Shown here: one piece after another, positions 1 through 13,000 of the stretch | Layout of the letters: each line of letters begins with the position of its first letter | How positions within the stretch are numbered: position 1 is the first letter of the stretch | From: Aplectana chamaeleonis | Taxonomy: Eukaryota > Nematoda > Chromadorea > Rhabditida > Cosmocercidae | DNA: 64,000 bases | Assembly (NCBI GenBank): GCA_029168955.1 | Contig: JAPDOI010001205.1 | Location: 124,001-188,000 of the forward strand | Reading direction: 5' to 3' | Notes under the pieces: model-generated | Told to the model about the DNA's origin: nothing | Seen by the model: the letters and a program-made list of their open reading frames with translations, nothing else | Databases searched by the model: none | Made by a program: the position numbers and the translations under genes

Positions 1-3000
1 CCCATGTACGAGTGCGCCGGACGCCACAGAAAGTGTACGGGACCCATGTAAGAGTGCGCCGGACGCCACAGAAAGTGTACGGGACCCATGTCCGAGTGCG
101 CCGGACGCCGTTGAAAGTGTACGGGACCCATGTACGAGTGCGCCGGACGCCAATGAAAGTGTACGGGACCCATGCACGAGTGCGCCGGACGCCGTTGAAA
201 GTGTACGGGACCCATGTAAGCGTGCGCCGGACGCCACAGAAAGTGTACGGGAGCCATGTACGAGTGCGCCGAACGCCATTGAAAGTGTGCGGGACCCATG
301 TAAGAGTGCGCCGGACACCGTAGAAAGTGTATGGGACCCATGCACGAGTGCGCCGAACGCCAATGAAAGTGTACGGGACCCAGCGCCGGACGCCATAGAA
401 AGTGTACGGGACCCATGTAAGCGTGCGCCGGACGCCACAGAAAGTGTACGGGACCCATGTACGAGTGCGCCGAACGCCATTGAAAGTGTATGGGACCCAT
501 GTACGAGTGCGCCGGACGCCGTTGAAAGTGTACGGGACCCATGTAAGCGTGCGCCGGACGCCACAGAAAGTGTACGGGAGCCATGTACGAGTGCGCCGAA
601 CGCCATTTAAAGTGTGCGGGATCCATGTACGAGTGCGCCGGATGCCACAGAAAGTGTACGGGGCCCATGTACGAGTGCGCCGGACGCCATGGAAAGTGTA
701 CGGTACCCATGTACGAGTGCGCCGGACGCCACAGAAAGTGTACGGGACCCATGTAAGCGTGCGCCGGACGCCACAGAAAGTGTACGGGACCCAAGTACGA
801 GTGCGCCGGACGCCACAGAAAGTGTACGGGACCCATGTAAGAGTGCGCCGGACGCCCCAGAAAGTGTACGGGAGCCATGTACGAGTGCGCCGGACGCCGT
901 TGAAAGTGTACGGGACCCATGTAAGCGTGCGCCGGACGCCACAGAAAGTGTACGGTACCCATGTACGAGTGCGCCGGACGCCACAGAAAGTGTACGGGAC
1001 CCATGTACGAGTGCGCCGCCACAGAAAGTGTACGGGATCCATGTACGAGTGCGCCGGATGCCACAGAAAGTGTACGGGACCCATGTACGAGTGCGCCGAA
1101 CGCCATTGAAAGTGTACGGAACCCATGTAAGAGTGCGCCGGACGCCACAGAAAGTGTACGGGACCCATGTACGAGTGCGCCGGACGCCACAGAAAGTGTA
1201 CGGGGCCCATGTAAGCGTGCGCCGGACGCCACAGAAAGTGTACGGGAGCCATGTACGAGTGCGCCGAACGCCATTGAAAGTGTATGGGACCCATGTAAGA
1301 GTGCGCCGGACGCCGCAGAAAGTGTACGGGACCCATGCACGAGTCCGCCGAACGCCATTGAAAGTGTACGGAACCCATGTAAGAGTGCGCCGGACGCCAC
1401 AGAAAGTGTACGGGACCCATGTAAGAGTGCGCTGACGCCACAGAAAGTCTGCGGGACCCATGTACGAGTGCGCCGGACGCCACAGAAAGTGTATGGGACC
1501 CATGTAAGCGTGCGCCGGACGCCAGAGAAAGTGTACGGGACCCATGTACGAGTGCGCCGGACACCACAGAAAGTGTACGGGACCCATGTAAGAGTGCGAT
1601 GACGCCACAGAAAGTGTACGGGACCCATGTAAGCGTGCGCCGGACGCCATTGAAAGTGTGCGGGACCCATGTAAGAGTGCGCCGAACACCATAGAAAGTG
1701 TACGGGACCCATGTAAGCGTGCGCCGGACGCCACAGAAAGTGTACGGGACCCAGCGCCGGACACCATAGAAAGTGTACGGGACCCAGGTAAGAGTGCGCC
1801 GGACGCCATTAAAAGTGTACGGGACCCATGAAAGCGTGCGCCGGACGCCACAGAAAGTGTATGGGACCCATGCACGAGTGCGCCGAACGCCAATGAAAGT
1901 GTACGGGACCCATGTACGAGTGCGCCGGACGCCGTTGAAAGTGTACGGGACCCATGTAAGCGTGCGCCGGACGCCACAGAAAGTGTACGGTACCCATGTA
2001 CGAGTGCGCCGGACGCCACAGAAAGTGTACGGGACCCATGTAAGCGTGCGCCGGACGCCACAGAAAGTGTACGGGAGCCATGTACGAGTGCGCCGAACGC
2101 CATTGAAAGTGTGCGGGACCCATGTAAGAGTGCGCCGGACACCGTAGAAAGTGTACGGGACCCATATAAACGTGCGCCGGACGCCACAGAAAGTGTACGG
2201 GACCCATGTACGAGTGCGCCGGACGCCACAGAAAGTGTACGGGGCCCATGTAAGCGTGCGCCGGACGCCACAGAAAGTGTACGGGACCCAGCGCCGGACA
2301 CCACAGAAAGTGTACGGAACCCATGTAAGAGTGCGCTGACGAAACAGAAAGTGTGCGGGACCCATGTAAGCGTGCGCCGGACGCCACAGAAAGTGCACGG
2401 TACCCATGTACGAGTGCGCCGGACGCCACAGAAAGTGTACGGGACCCATGTAAGAGTGCGCCTGACGCCACAGAAAGTGTACGGGACCCATGTACGAGTG
2501 CGCCGGACGCCGTTGAAAGTGTACGGGACCCATGTAAGAGTGCGCCGGACGCCACAGAAAGTGTACGGGACCCATGTACGAGTGCGCCGGATGCCATAGA
2601 AAGTGTACGGGACCCATGTAAGAGTGCGCCGGACGCCACAAAAAGTCTGCGGGACCCATGTACGAGTGCGCCGGACGCCGTTGAAAGTGTACGGGACCCA
2701 TGTAAGCGTGCGCCGGACGCCACAGAAAGTGTACGGTACCCATGTACGAGTGCGCCGGACGCCACAGAAAGTGTACGGGACCCATGTAAGCGTGCGCCGG
2801 ACGCCACAGAAAGTGTACGGTACCCATGTACGAGTACGGAGGACGCCACAGAAAGTGTACGGGACCCATGTAAGCGTGCGCCGGACGCCACAGAAAGTGC
2901 TCGGGACCCATGTAAGAGTGCGCTGACACCACAGAAAGTGTACGGGACCCATGTACGAGTGCGCCGGACGCCGTTGAAAGTGTACGGGACCCATGTAATC

Positions 3001-6000
3001 GTGCGCCGGACGCCACAGAAAGTGTACGGGACCCATGTACGAGTGCGCCGGACGCCACAGAAAGTGTACGGGACCCATGTAAGAGTGCGCTGACGCCACA
3101 GACAGTCTGCGGGACCCATGTACGAGTGCGCCGGACGCCGTTTAGTGTACGGGACCCATGTAAGCGTGCGGGTTGTCACAAAAAATGTACGGGACCCATG
3201 TACGAGTGCGCCGGACGCCACAGAAAGTGTACGGGACCCATGTACGAGTGCGCCGGACGCCACAGAAAGTGTACGGGGCCCATGTAAGCGTGCGCCGGAC
3301 GCCACAGAAAGTGTACGGGACCCATGTACGAGTGCGCCGAACGCCATTGAAAGTGTACGGGACCCATGTAAGAGTGCGCCGGACGCCACAGAATGTGTAC
3401 GGGACCCATGTACGAGTGCGCCGGACGCCACATAAAGTGTACGGGACCCATGTAAGAGTGCGCTGACGCCACAGAAAGTGTACGGGACCCATGTACGAGT
3501 GCGCCGGACGCCATTGAAAGTGTACGGGACCCATGTAAGCGTGCGCCGGACGCCACAGAATGTGTACGGGACCCATGTACGAGTGCGCCGGACGCCACAT
3601 TAAGTGTACGGGACCCATGTAAGAGCGCGCCGGACGCCGCAGAAAGTGTACGGGACCCATGCACGAGTCCGCCGAACGCCATTGAAAGTGTACGGAACCC
3701 ATGTACGAGTGCGCCGGATGCCACAGAAAGTGTACGGAACCCATGTAAGAGTGCGCTGACGCCACAGAAAGTGTACGGGACCCATGTACGAGTGCGCCGA
3801 ACGCCATTGAAAGTGTACGGGACCCATGTAAGAGTGCGCTGACGCCACAAAAAGTCTGCGGGACCCATGTAAGCGTGCGCCGGACGCCACAGAAAGTGTA
3901 CGGGAGCCATGTACGAGTGCGCCGAACGCCATTGAAAGTGTGCGGGACCCATGTAAGAGTGCGCCGGACGCCACAGAAAGTGTACGGAACCCATGTAAGA
4001 GTGCGCTGACGCCACAGAAAGTGTACGGGACCCATGTACGAGTGCGCCGAACGCCATTGAAAGTGTACGGGACCCATGTAAGAGTGCGCCGGACGCCAAA
4101 GAAATTGTGCGCGATCCATGTACGAATGCGCAAAGAAATTGTGCGCGATCCATGTACGAATGCGCCGGATGCCACAGAAAGTGTACGGGACCCATGTAAG
4201 AGTGCGATGACGCCACAGAAAGTGTACGGGACCCATGTAAGCGTGCGCCGGACGCCATTGAAAGTGTGCGGCACCCATGTAAGAGTGCGCCGGACGCCAG
4301 AGAAAGTGTACGGGACCCATGTACGAGTGCGCCGGACACCACAGAAAGTGTACGGGACCCATGTAAGCGTGCGCCGGACGCCATTGAAAGTGTGCGGGAC
4401 CCATGTAAGAGTGCGCCGAACACCATAGAAAGTGTACGGGACCCATGTAAGCGTGCGCCGAACGCCATTGAAAGTGTACGGGACCCATGTAAGAGTGCGC
4501 TGACGCCACAAAAAGTGTACGGGACCCATGTAAGCGTGCGCCGAACGCCATTGAAAGTGTACGGGACCCATGTAAGAGTGCGCTGACGCCACAAAAAGTC
4601 TGCGGGACCCATGTACGAGTGCGCCGGACGCCGTTGAAAGTGTACGGGACCCATGTAAGCGTGCGCCGGACGCCACAGAAAGTGTACGGTACCCATGTAC
4701 GAGTGCGCCGGACGCCACAGAAAGTGTACGGTACCCATGTACGAGTGCGCCGGACGCCACAGAAAGTGTACGGGACCCATGTAAGCGTGCGCCGGACGCC
4801 ACAGAAAGTGTACGGGAGCCATGTACGAGTGCGCCGAACGCCATTGAAAGTGTGCGGGACCCATGTAAGAGTGCGCCGGACGCCACAGAAAGTGTACGGG
4901 ACCCATGTACGAGTGCGCCGGACGCCACAGAAAGTGTACGGGACCCATGTAAGAGTGCGCCGGACGCCATTGAAAGTGTACGGGACCCATGTAAGCGTGC
5001 GCCGGACGCCACAGAAAGTGTACGGGACCCATGTACGAGTGCGCCGGACGCCACAGAAAGTGTACGGGACCCATGTAAGCGTGCGCCGAACGCCATTGAA
5101 AGTGTGCGGGACCCAGCGCCGGATGCCATAGAAAGTGTGCGGGACCCATGTAATCGTGCGCCGGATGCCATAGAAAGTGTACGGGACCCATGTAAGAGTG
5201 CGCCGGACGCCATTGAAAGTGTACGGGACCCATGTAAGCGTGCGCCGGACGCCGCAGAAAGTGTACGGGACCCATGCACGAGTCCGCCGAACGCCATTGA
5301 AAGTGTACGGGACCCATGTAAGAGTGCGCCGGACGCCGCAGAAAGTGTACGGGACCCATGTACGAGTGCGCCGGACGCCGTTGAAAGTGTACGGGACCCA
5401 TGTAAGCGTGCGCCGGACGCCACAGAAAGTGTACGGTACCCATGTACGAGTGCGCCGGACGCCACAGAAAGTGTACGGGACCCATGTACGAGTGCGCCGA
5501 ACGCCATTGAAAGTGTGCGAGACCCATGTAAGAGTGCGCCGGACACCGTAGAAAGTGTACGGTACCCATGTAAACGTGCGCCGGACGCCACAGAAAGTGT
5601 ACGGGACCCAGCGCCGGACGCCATAGAAAGTGTACGGGACCCATGTAAGAGTGCGCCGGACGCCATTGAAAGTGTACGGGACCCATGTAAGCGTGCGCCG
5701 GACGCCACAGAAAGTGTACGGGACCCATGTACGAGTGCGCCGGACGCCACAGAAAGTGTACGGGACCCATGTAAGAGTGCGCTGACGCCACAGAAAGTCT
5801 TGCTGGACCCATGTACGAGTGGGCCGGACGCCACAGAAAGTGTACGGGACCCATGTAAGAGTGCTGCTGATGCCACAGAAGGTTTGAGGGACCCATGTAC
5901 GAGTGCGCCGGACGCCGTTGAAAGTGTACGGGACCCATGTAATCGTGCGCCGGACGCCACAGAAAGTGTACGGGACCCATGTACGAGTGCGCCGGACGCC

Positions 6001-6532
6001 ACAGAAAGTGTACGGGACCCATGTAAGAGTGCGCTGACGCCACAGACAGTCTGCGGGACCCATGTACGAGTGCGCCGGACGCCGTTTAGTGTACGGGACC
6101 CATGTAAGCGTGCGGGTTGTCACAAAAAATGTACGGGACCCATGTACGAGTGCGCCGGACGCCAAAGAAAGTGTGCGGGATCCATGTACGAGTGCGCCGG
6201 ATGCCACAGAAAGTGTACGGAACCCATGTAAGAGTGCGCTGACGCCACAGAAAGTGTACGGGACCCATGTACGAGTGCGCCGAACGCCATTGAAAGTGTA
6301 TGGGACCCATGTAAGAGTGCGCCGGACGCCGCAGAAAGTGTACGGGACCCATGCACGAGTCCGCCGAACGCCATTGAAAGTGTACGGAACCCATGTAAGA
6401 GTGCGCCGGACGCCACAGAAAGTGTACGGGACCCATGTAAGAGTGCGCTGACGCCACAGAAAGTCTGCGGGACCCATGTACGAGTGCGCCGGACGCCACA
6501 GAAAGTGTATGGGACCCATGTAAGCGTGCGCT
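1..6532. repeat. 42-bp satellite array A
   Basis: This is a tandem array of a 42-bp monomer, about 155 copies, and it runs off the left edge of the window. Every unit carries a GCGCCGGACGCC core and most carry GTGTACGGGACCC. Monomers differ mainly at the TACGAG, TAAGCG or TAAGAG positions and at CACAG, CATTG or CGTTG. A shortened unit of about 33 bp recurs, with GGGACCCAGCGCC at about 379, 1752, 2288, 5113 and 5608. Because 42 is a multiple of three and the commonest unit has no stop codon in any of the six frames, long overlapping open frames run across it on both strands, up to 1,220 codons. I treat these as by-products of the repeat, not genes. Unit divergence is low, which suggests ongoing homogenisation. 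Confidence 0.97.
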
Positions 6533-6736
6533 CGGCCAGGTGTAAAGCACCGGGTACTACTGCCGAATCGAGAGATGTACCAGCCATTACTAGATAATCT
6601 CTTGGATTGATTTGATTTTCCCGGCAGAATCTGGGACGAGCGGCGGAGTTCTGCCACCGCAAGTGTTGCTTGCCCAAACCATCTCAGACGTCGCATGAGC
6701 CGTCCGTTAAGAATCTTTTTATTGGAATAAGCTTCC
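6533..6736. other. Unassigned junction next to array A
   Basis: About 200 bp of non-satellite sequence separates array A from the first MITE. The minus strand has an open frame that runs on into the satellite. No family is recognised in it. Confidence 0.4.
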
Positions 6737-6740
6737 TTAA

Positions 6741-7216
6741 AGGCAGTGTTCACGATGATTTTCGTTCCGGAGTTTTCCTCTAAAAAAGATGCGCTGGCCA
6801 CCAAGTGTTACCAAAATTACGACAAAATGGCGAGAAACGCACTAAAACGTCTTATTTCAGTGACATTATTCAATAACATGGACTAGTTCCCCGCTTGGAT
6901 GAACATGTTCACGGTTGTTGTCACCGATGAAAATTTGGGCTAATCAAGAATATTTTAGGCAAATCAGTTTTAGATAGGGTCCGGAGGAGAGAACGGAGCA
7001 ACAGAGAGTACAGTATTGCAAAAGACGGGTCCGCGAAAAATTCCATTGCCACAACGAACAGTTCCTGTGAGAGTAAAGAGGCGTGATGAGAGTAGAGGAT
7101 TTCGTGCCCTTCTTGTGCGTTTTTCTCAATTTCCTCCTCATTTCACTTCTATCCGGGAGCCAAATAATCGATTTAGGTATCAATCTCAAAATCGAAGATT
7201 ATCGTGAACACTGCCT
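6741..7216. mobile_element. TTAA-flanked MITE, AGGCAGTG family
   Basis: The left end AGGCAGTGTTCACGAT and right end ATCGTGAACACTGCCT are perfect inverted copies. The element is flanked on both sides by TTAA (6737-6740 and 7217-7220). TTAA target duplication is the signature of piggyBac-type transposition. At 476 bp with no transposase frame this is a non-autonomous element. Its ends match the element at 35492-35977. Confidence 0.85.
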
Positions 7217-7220
7217 TTAA

Positions 7221-8395
7221 TGCTTCTAGCTGCAATCCAAACACTTGCAGAATTTCTTGATCGGTTTCACACCGAAAATTTTCACACCTGGAAGGACCGT
7301 GGCGCGATGCTTGACAGAAGCTACCTCCACTTTTGGTCTCACTCAGCATGTGACCGAATAGCAAGTGATCCTGCTCTAGATGGTATGAGCAGAAGCTCAG
7401 TTTTTTTTCTGACGAGTTTTCCTCATGGTTGTGAACCGCAGATTCCAATCTTTAGCCATCCACCTCATCGATTGTTGGGGATTACGCTTGACTTGGGCAC
7501 AAACACTCTTGATGCTGATTTAAAACGGCTGATTGCATTCTGGATAGTTTTGAGCAAGCTGGCGATACGTCTCGTGGTGTGTTGGAATTATCGCGTTGCT
7601 GTGATGCCTTCGTGTGTTGGACTAGCCTTAAGCATAGTTTTGACTGCATCGCTGCTGTTTTTCATCGCAGCGATTTTACACCCGCTGCTGCAGCGATGTA
7701 GCAGCGGCAGCGATTCTGTTCATAGTGCATAGCCTCACGGATGATCGAAGAAATTCAATCAATCAGTGAAATTAATGGCTGGTAGTTATCAATAACACTT
7801 TTCGACCCGTAAACACTGACCTTGTAATGTGAAAGGGTCAACGTTCACTCGACGAAACGTGTCATTCGCTGGCAATCGCTCCATGGCTGCCATTTCGGCC
7901 GCGATGGAGCGACGGCCAGTGACCATTGAGAATCGTTCTTCAAGCAGCGATGCAGTAAAACATAGGATTCCGTTGCCGCGACCCAGCGATGTAGGACGTT
8001 TGCCACGAAGCGATCACAATTGGAGCGGCTTTCCGTTACTCGCGATGAAAAAGGAACAGTTGTCCCTCGCATGGCCGCAGCGACCACCTGCAGTCAAAAC
8101 TAGGCTTTAGCCGTCCTGTCTTAGGAATCGATATTTGCAGAGTAGTGACGGAGACACAGAGCTGAGACTCACATAGACCCGAAAAATCACATCAGCAAGG
8201 AATTGAGCATCAAAAACTGTAATGAAGTAGAAGCTACTGTAAATTCTGGAGCACCCTGTCGGCACGCGATGGGAGTCTGTTCAAGATCTTCGCCTCCATC
8301 ATGATAAAAAATGTCTTTCCGAACATAGAGGATCATAGAGGATACTCAAGAAAAAGTGAGGATTTTCTCCGAGCGTATAAAATCTATTTGAGATC
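7221..8395. other. No recognised feature
   Basis: Short open frames occur on both strands, the longest about 170 codons near 7220-7732. None shows a recognisable domain or signal. There is a small CTGCTGCAGCG-rich patch near 7680-7710. Confidence 0.4.
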
Positions 8396-8399
8396 TATT

Positions 8400-8910
8400 G
8401 TGGGATCCGGCTCGGTAGAGTTCCACTTCTTCTTCTTCGTTTCCATTTACTCCTGTCAACTGCGTCTCCCAGAGTGAGACGTGCTGCAGCCATGACGGTT
8501 TTTATGTGATCGCGCCAGCGCATCTTCGGTCTACCTTGTGACCTAACAGCAGCCACCTCCATGCTGAGTGCAGTTTTGGCCGCGGAGATAATATCTTTTC
8601 GTAGAACATGCTCAAACCATCTTCATCTCTTCAGGTATTGGTGCAACTCCGAAGGTGGCACACACTTTATCGTTGTAGATCCGGTCCTTCAGAGTGATAC
8701 CCAAAGAAAATCTGAGCATTCTCATCTCTATGGTGTTCAGAAACTGTTCGACAGCTTTAGCAGTCGGCCAGCATTCACTCTCGTAGAGCGCGATCGGTCG
8801 CACCAAGGCCTTGTAAATTTTTGATTCGAGACGGAGTGGAATCTTCCTACAACACATCACGCCCGTAGTTACTCTTCATGTGATTCAAGCGACATTCACG
8901 CGTACTTAAG
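8400..8910 (-). pseudogene. RTE-type LINE, C-terminal fragment
   Basis: Read on the minus strand, this matches the end of RTE-clade reverse transcriptase proteins: a CCRKIPLRLESKIYKALVRP stretch, then ALYESECWP, then EMRMLRFSLG, then APIPEEM. In another frame it continues with the RTE tail pattern GRPKMRW and DAVDRSKW near 8420-8530. The frame is broken by stops upstream (8870-8905) and by a frameshift near 8610, so it is a dead 3' fragment without the catalytic reverse transcriptase core. Family assignment rests on remembered conserved motifs. Confidence 0.8.
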
Positions 8911-11900
8911 CTTCCGATTATACATCGCCTGTCAAGGTGAATTTTGAGCTGATATATCTGAAGCAGTTTGTTTTATTGAGGTCCGTGTCATCTGTCTTGA
9001 TTGTTCCATCATCCATATGACGGATCAATCAAAATCCGACGCCCCAGCTCTGGTGAAATCAATAGGCGACATCGTGATGTGGTGTAAAAAGTTTCCAGCG
9101 TCACCACGTGGAGGAACGAGTTTCGTCGCCGGTAGTATTCTACTATGTAGGAAAAAGAACATATGGGCGCTAAAAAAAGCTCGAAACCAAGAAAGTTCAG
9201 GATCCTGATAGTAATGGCGGTTTACTTATTTTTGGAATACTTAAAAGTCAGCTGTTAAGAAATGCCCCAGAGGTCAATTGATAAGTCACTTATGCAGAAG
9301 ATTGATACGATCAAGCTGACATTACATAGTTTTGAGGGCGCACAATTAGATTATCATTCCACACTGGGCTTTTCTCTAGAGCGTCCTGAGCTGTTTCATA
9401 ACTGGATCGCGTTGGTAAACGAGGAGACAGTCAGCCGAGCAAGAAGAAATGACAGTATCCTCATGTGTTGGAAACCCAGATCGAGAGTATTTTTGGTGAA
9501 ACGGCAGATCTACACAGTTTCCTCATGAAAGCAGGCTTACAACTTGGACTAGACCTTGAAAAGGCTCTAAAAAGTGTTTCGGTTGTGAAGGAACTGATCT
9601 AGTGATGGAGGACAGGGCGGGATTGTGCAAACTGACAACTATGGTTCGATTGGTTTAAAAGAATATTTCGTCTAATTAGTTCTGAACGAAAAAAAATGGT
9701 CATTCGTATACATATGAATTCCTAATTTGAGCTGCCAGTTGACTGGTGTTGTAACCGGAGAATATGGATGGTTCATGCGCTCTATTGACTTCGGAAGGTT
9801 ACTAACTGGCCTCTTTGTTTTTGAGGCCACGCTCCACTAAATCAGGAGAGATACTAAGCGCCAAGGAATTAGGGAGTTCTGGTCAAACTGATGTTTTTAG
9901 ACTGTTTGAACTGAGCGTCGAGCTTGCAGCTAAAATTAGTTGGATTCTCAGTTCAACCTGGGTACGACTGTCTTGAAGCGGAAAAATATTGTGAAAAGCA
10001 GGATACACTGCAATGGTTCAGGCGTTCGGTAGTCTGGAAAATACTCTTTGCTTTATTCTTGGAAACAATGAGTGGAAGTCTTGTTGACGTCAGAGCTATT
10101 CAAAATCATAGTGGAAATCTACCCTTGTCCCATACGAAAGCGGTTCGTCGAAGGTGTAGAGAAGGAAGTATCGGAGGCTATGCCTTCTGATTTAGGACTT
10201 CTGATATTTTTTCTGTTTGGAGTATTAGACTGTTTGTTTTCAGACAGGGGTAGAAATCGTGGCAGGCGGCTGCGGAATGAGATTTTGAAGCAGGGATGAG
10301 TTAACTCCCGATTCCCGGTGGTTTTCGGTTCCCTATTTTTTGTGTCGAAAGACGCTGCAAAACTGGAGAGGATGGGAAGCACCTCGAGATTTTCGCGGGG
10401 AGATACTTCCTGCGACTTGCTAGAGCGACAGTGAATATTGGTTTTTGATCGATAATGATGGTAAACATCGCTGGAAGTATGATCCCGGCCCAACATTCAC
10501 CATGATTTCTCAATTCCCGATAGCTCTCGACGTTCCGTTTCGAAATAGAAAAGGTTTTTCCGTTTTTCAGGTTCCGATTTTAGAAATTGTGTTAACAAAG
10601 GTGCTGTCGTTACTTATCCGTGGCCCCTATTAAGAGATAATCGAGAGGGAAAAAGTTAAAGCTTTTCTCGAGTGAACGTTTTGCGTGAACTGAAAAACGG
10701 CTTGTGGCTTCAAGCACCATGAAGTTAGCACGTTGGCGAGGTTGCGAAAGGTTTATGCAAAATTTTAGAGCTTTCGGTTGGTAGAGATTGCCTTTCGCAA
10801 GTTGAAAAATGGATACCTTCAAGATTCAATTCTAATAGGGAGTAAGAAAGAGAGAATGATTCTTTCATTTGATATTGATTGTTATAGTGGTATCCGATGT
10901 TATTGCTTTTTTTTAGAATAGTTTCCTTGTCGTTTCTCATCCTAATTTCTTGTGAGAACTAGCTTCCGCTCGGATTTATATGTTTGAGCTCAACACGAGT
11001 CCTCCGCTGTTTCACTACAAGGGATTTTCTCACTTTTTCGGGTTTAGAAACGTGTCTTACCACGAGCGCTTTTGACTTCGCGAAGTCAGAAGGAGCATAT
11101 TGGCCTTCGTCCGGAGAAAGTCCAAAACTGAGAATATGTAGGCCAGATGAACCATTAAAGGCACAGTCCAAGCTTAATGGTAAAAATCGATTATATGGTT
11201 CGGCCACTGTGTGTAGCGAAGCCAAACGAGGAGTCGCAACCCTTTAAAATGAGAGAAAACATTCGCTCCGCCTCTAAACCAGCATCCATTCTCTCCGCCC
11301 ACTTTGCCCACGCCTGGTTTTTGGTCTCAGTAGGAGCGAGACGCGCAACGAATTTTGATAAAAAAATCTACGTTCGTTCGTTTGTTACCGGTTTAGTTCC
11401 GTAATGTAGTTTCCTCTTGTGTAATGGCGGAGGATTCCATGAAAAAAATCAAGTTCGAGAGAACTCGTCCACGAGATTCTCATTGTTCGAATACACAATT
11501 TTGAGGGACCATAACACCGTTCGTAGAGGGCTCTGAGCGATTTTGGAGACATCATTGTGATAAGAGCGAAATTCTCTCCAAGACACGTAAGAGCACTGGA
11601 AAAAGATTCCGAGGATGGACTGTGCCTTCAATCTGTAGTAATCCACCCCTGAGTTGAGGAGCCGTCTTTTAACTTGGTGATGCTCAACAGCTTTCTGTAG
11701 AATGCACAAGCACAATGTCTATTTTAGAGCCGAAAATGAGTAGGTGCAGGGTCCAGCAGGGCTATGTTCCCAACCTCGCCCCCCCCCCCCTCCTGCTTCG
11801 GTGACCAAAATTTTCTGGAAGTGTCGAGAGTTCCCCACCTCAGATTCACAAGAATTCGTTTTTGGGGACGAGATTTCTGCGCCCCTCCCCCTCTCTTAAT

Positions 11901-13000
11901 CAAGGGATGGGATCATACAAAACTCTGGGTTGTGCCCTTCCAGAAATGCACTTTCTTCTTTCTTATTGACTTTGATAGGTTTGGTATCATATTCATTGTT
12001 GGCTGCTATGTTCTTGAAATGCTTACTTTCATTTTATTTTCTTTCGTTCGAATGTGTTTTTTGCCTTTTTAGTTATAATCGTTTTATACGCGCCCTGTGA
12101 ATATTTTTGTGGTGTTAAATAAATTTTTTAAAAGTTGAAAAAAGTCTCATGTGTGCGAACTTTTTATGGGGAGTAGGGCTGAACAGAATCTTTGTTGAGT
12201 GTCTTAGTCGTCTAATCACGATGATAAGGAGATGCCAATGAAATCACGAAGGGTATACCTCACCAATAAAGAAAAAACGAGGAGTGTTTCGTGGTCAATT
12301 GTGGCACGTTTTATCTGGAGTCACAATTTGCCGCAGATCTTGCCGAAAAAAAGTTCTGTCATATGTACTCCCTGGAGAGAGGCGAGTCCTATATCTTCAA
12401 AGGATTTGGCTCTAAATTCCTTTCAAGAGTTATTTGACGTGATGAGCCCGAACATGAAGTCATATTTTTATCGGTTTTCGCATGATTACGTTGGGGGTCA
12501 GTTAGTTAAGGCCTTCAAGCGTTATCTTTTATCGTAGTTTCAAATAACGAAAGAAATCAGGGGCGGTAGTAATTTGGCTTAATATGCAACTTAGATCTTC
12601 AATTTGAGTTGCATCTTATCTTTAATCTTACACAAACTCAAACACGCTGGTTGTGACCTGGGAATGCCCTCATAGAAGCGCCAACTCTTAATGAGCAACT
12701 CTGTTCCACATCAGCGACACTTCATCATCAAATGTATGGATGACACTGATTGGAAAACATCAGCGACAGGTGGCTGTCGCTGATTGCAGGGTGGCCAGAG
12801 CACAAGAAATAGTGCGGCGGCGGGCGAGACACATAGATTTCAATTGGACCTGAGCAAAATGTCCTCCGAGTACATTTAAAACTCCCGTTCAAATTTTGAG
12901 ACGGAGGTAAACCAAGACAGTTAGAGGTGAAATAAGACCATTTTATTTTGAGTGAAGCCTAGTTTATCAGTTTTCGATTACAATACCGGAGCTATGTTTT
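8911..13000. other. No recognised gene; one MITE end
   Basis: This is AT-rich sequence with short unsupported frames only. The one recognised item is a single transposon end at 11155-11173, TTAA followed by AGGCACAGTCC. It matches an end of the TTAA element at 59985-60456, and no partner end was found. A poly-C run lies near 11770. Confidence 0.4.

Noticed and set aside
1..6532. CRISPR array
   Set aside because: Units are contiguous tandem copies with no unique spacers, in eukaryotic-type repeat DNA.
607..6804. Very long open frames (up to 1,220 codons) over array A as a repetitive protein gene
   Set aside because: The frames exist in all six phases because the 42-bp unit lacks stops. There is no codon bias, start context or domain to favour one.
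7220..7732. 170-codon frame as a host gene
   Set aside because: No domain, signal, splice context or codon pattern; it overlaps the edge of a MITE flank.
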